Below, one piece after another: positions 5,635-6,768 of a stretch of DNA of 6,768 nucleotides. Position 1 is the stretch's first letter; the number at the start of each line of letters is the position of its first letter. Both the position numbers and the translations under genes were made by a program. The notes beneath the pieces are model-generated. The model was not told the origin of the DNA. It was given only the letters and a program-made list of their open reading frames with translations, and did not search any database. Location of the stretch: positions 1 to 6,768 of the forward strand of contig CALIJD010000259.1 in the NCBI GenBank assembly GCA_938017885.1, given 5' to 3'. The DNA is from an uncultured Granulicatella sp. GTDB taxonomy: Bacteria > Bacillota > Bacilli > Lactobacillales > Aerococcaceae.

Positions 5635-6738
5635 ATGGTAGAAATGCAATTAAACCATATTCACAAAAAATATGACAACGCGGAAAACTATTCCGTAACA
5701 GACTTTAACTTACACATCAAAGATCGCGAATTCATCGTATTCGTAGGACCTTCTGGATGCGGTAAATCAACTACACTTCGTATGATTGCTGGTCTTGAAG
5801 ATATTTCTGAAGGGGAATTAAAAATCGGTGACGTTGTGATGAACGACGTAGCTCCAAAAGATCGTGATATCGCGATGGTATTCCAAAACTATGCCCTATA
5901 TCCTCACATGAGCGTATATGACAACATGGCATTCGGTTTGAAATTACGTAAATACGACAAAGCTGAAATTGACAAACGTGTTAAAAATGCTGCTGAAATC
6001 TTAGGTTTAGCACAATACTTAGAACGTAAACCAGCTGCTTTATCTGGTGGTCAACGTCAACGTGTGGCTTTAGGACGTGCGATCGTTCGTGATGCGAAAG
6101 TATTCTTAATGGACGAACCTCTTTCTAACTTAGATGCTAAATTACGTGTTGCGATGCGTGCTGAAATTGCGAAATTACACCGTCGTTTAGAAACAACAAC
6201 AATTTACGTAACTCACGACCAAACAGAAGCGATGACAATGGCTGACCGTATCGTAATCATGAAAGATGGTTTCGTACAACAAATCGGTTCTCCACAAGAA
6301 GTGTACAACACTCCTAACAACGTATTCGTAGCAGGCTTCATCGGATCACCAGCAATGAACTTCTTCAATGTAACATTGAAAGATGGCGTGATTTCAAATG
6401 GTAAAGGTTTATCATTACAATTACCTGAAGCGAAGAAAAAACTTCTTGAAGAAAAAGGTTACAACGGAAAAGAATTAATCTTCGGTATTCGTCCTGAAGA
6501 TATCAAAGGTGCTCAAATTGCTATTGATACTTATCCATCATCTTCAGTGAAAGCAGAAGTTGTCGTATCAGAATTACTTGGTGCAGAAACAATGCTTTAC
6601 ACTCGTGTTGACGATACTGAATTCGTATCTAAAGTGGATGCACGTGACTTCCACAACCCAGGCGAAACAGTTGAATTAGCATTCGACTTAAACAAATCTC
6701 ACTTCTTCGACAAAGAAACAGAACAAGTGATTCGCTAA
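5635..6738 (+). CDS. msmK: sugar ABC transporter ATP-binding protein, MsmK/UgpC type
   Basis: A 367-residue cytoplasmic ATPase that energises carbohydrate ABC importers of the MalK/MsmK/UgpC class. The nucleotide-binding domain occupies about 1-235, with Walker A GPSGCGKST at 38-46, Q-loop Q84, signature LSGGQ at 136-140, Walker B VFLMDE at 156-161, D-loop SNLDAK at 164-169 and the switch H194. GSPAMNF at 237-243 marks entry into the C-terminal TOBE/regulatory domain, so the protein is complete. The ATG at 5635 has AGGGGG 8 bases upstream. Codon use leans to frequent codons (CGT, GGT, AAC, TTA), suggesting good expression. No permease or solute-binding gene adjoins it here. In streptococci a stand-alone MsmK serves several sugar importers, and the same could hold here, but that is inference; a transporter operon could also start beyond the window. 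Confidence 0.94.
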   Translation: MVEMQLNHIHKKYDNAENYSVTDFNLHIKDREFIVFVGPSGCGKSTTLRMIAGLEDISEGELKIGDVVMNDVAPKDRDIAMVFQNYALYPHMSVYDNMAFGLKLRKYDKAEIDKRVKNAAEILGLAQYLERKPAALSGGQRQRVALGRAIVRDAKVFLMDEPLSNLDAKLRVAMRAEIAKLHRRLETTTIYVTHDQTEAMTMADRIVIMKDGFVQQIGSPQEVYNTPNNVFVAGFIGSPAMNFFNVTLKDGVISNGKGLSLQLPEAKKKLLEEKGYNGKELIFGIRPEDIKGAQIAIDTYPSSSVKAEVVVSELLGAETMLYTRVDDTEFVSKVDARDFHNPGETVELAFDLNKSHFFDKETEQVIR

Positions 6739-6768
6739 TCATATATAATTGAAGAATCAGGTTTATTA

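Noticed and set aside
6744..6749. TATAAT after msmK as a promoter for the next gene
   Set aside because: There is no acceptable -35 hexamer 16-18 bases upstream, and the string lies in a short AT-rich run at the window edge.

Overview
The window looks like a chromosomal segment of a low-GC Gram-positive bacterium of the order Lactobacillales. The supporting signs are AT-leaning codon use, strong AGGAGG-type ribosome binding sites, a dut-radA-yacL gene order familiar from this group, and a MsmK/UgpC-type sugar-importer ATPase. A Carnobacteriaceae-like genus such as Granulicatella would fit, but that is a guess from protein flavour, not from any marker gene.

Layout: (i) 1-1398, minus strand, the N-terminal 466 codons of recG (branch-migration helicase), cut by the window edge. 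(ii) 1399-2281, 883 bases with no convincing gene but dense in structure: a recG promoter; a 274-bp imperfect palindrome with two apical hairpins; two 65-bp direct repeats in register 117 bp apart; and a 129-bp inverted-repeat element that folds on paper as a three-way junction. The stretch ends with the terminator of the next operon. (iii) 5383 down to 2282, minus strand, a tight three-gene operon dut-radA-yacL (12- and 15-bp gaps) with its own promoter and terminator: nucleotide-pool hygiene, recombination/DNA repair, and a membrane PIN-TRAM protein. (iv) 5384-5634, a 251-bp divergent intergenic region with a perfect 10-bp-arm inverted repeat and a 12-bp palindrome, probable control sites for one or both flanking transcripts. 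(v) 5635-6738, plus strand, a complete msmK-type ABC ATPase without permease or binding-protein genes beside it in this window, followed by 30 bases in which I see nothing firm.

How the genes fit together: recG and radA both act in processing recombination and stalled-fork intermediates, and dut limits uracil incorporation into DNA, so the minus-strand genes share a genome-maintenance theme. msmK is a separate divergent unit in carbohydrate uptake. The protein-coding genes are ordinary. The unexplained part is the 1.4-2.25 kb region, whose nested inverted and direct repeats suggest a small non-autonomous repeat (MITE/BOX-like) and/or structured RNA. Database comparison would be needed to choose between these.
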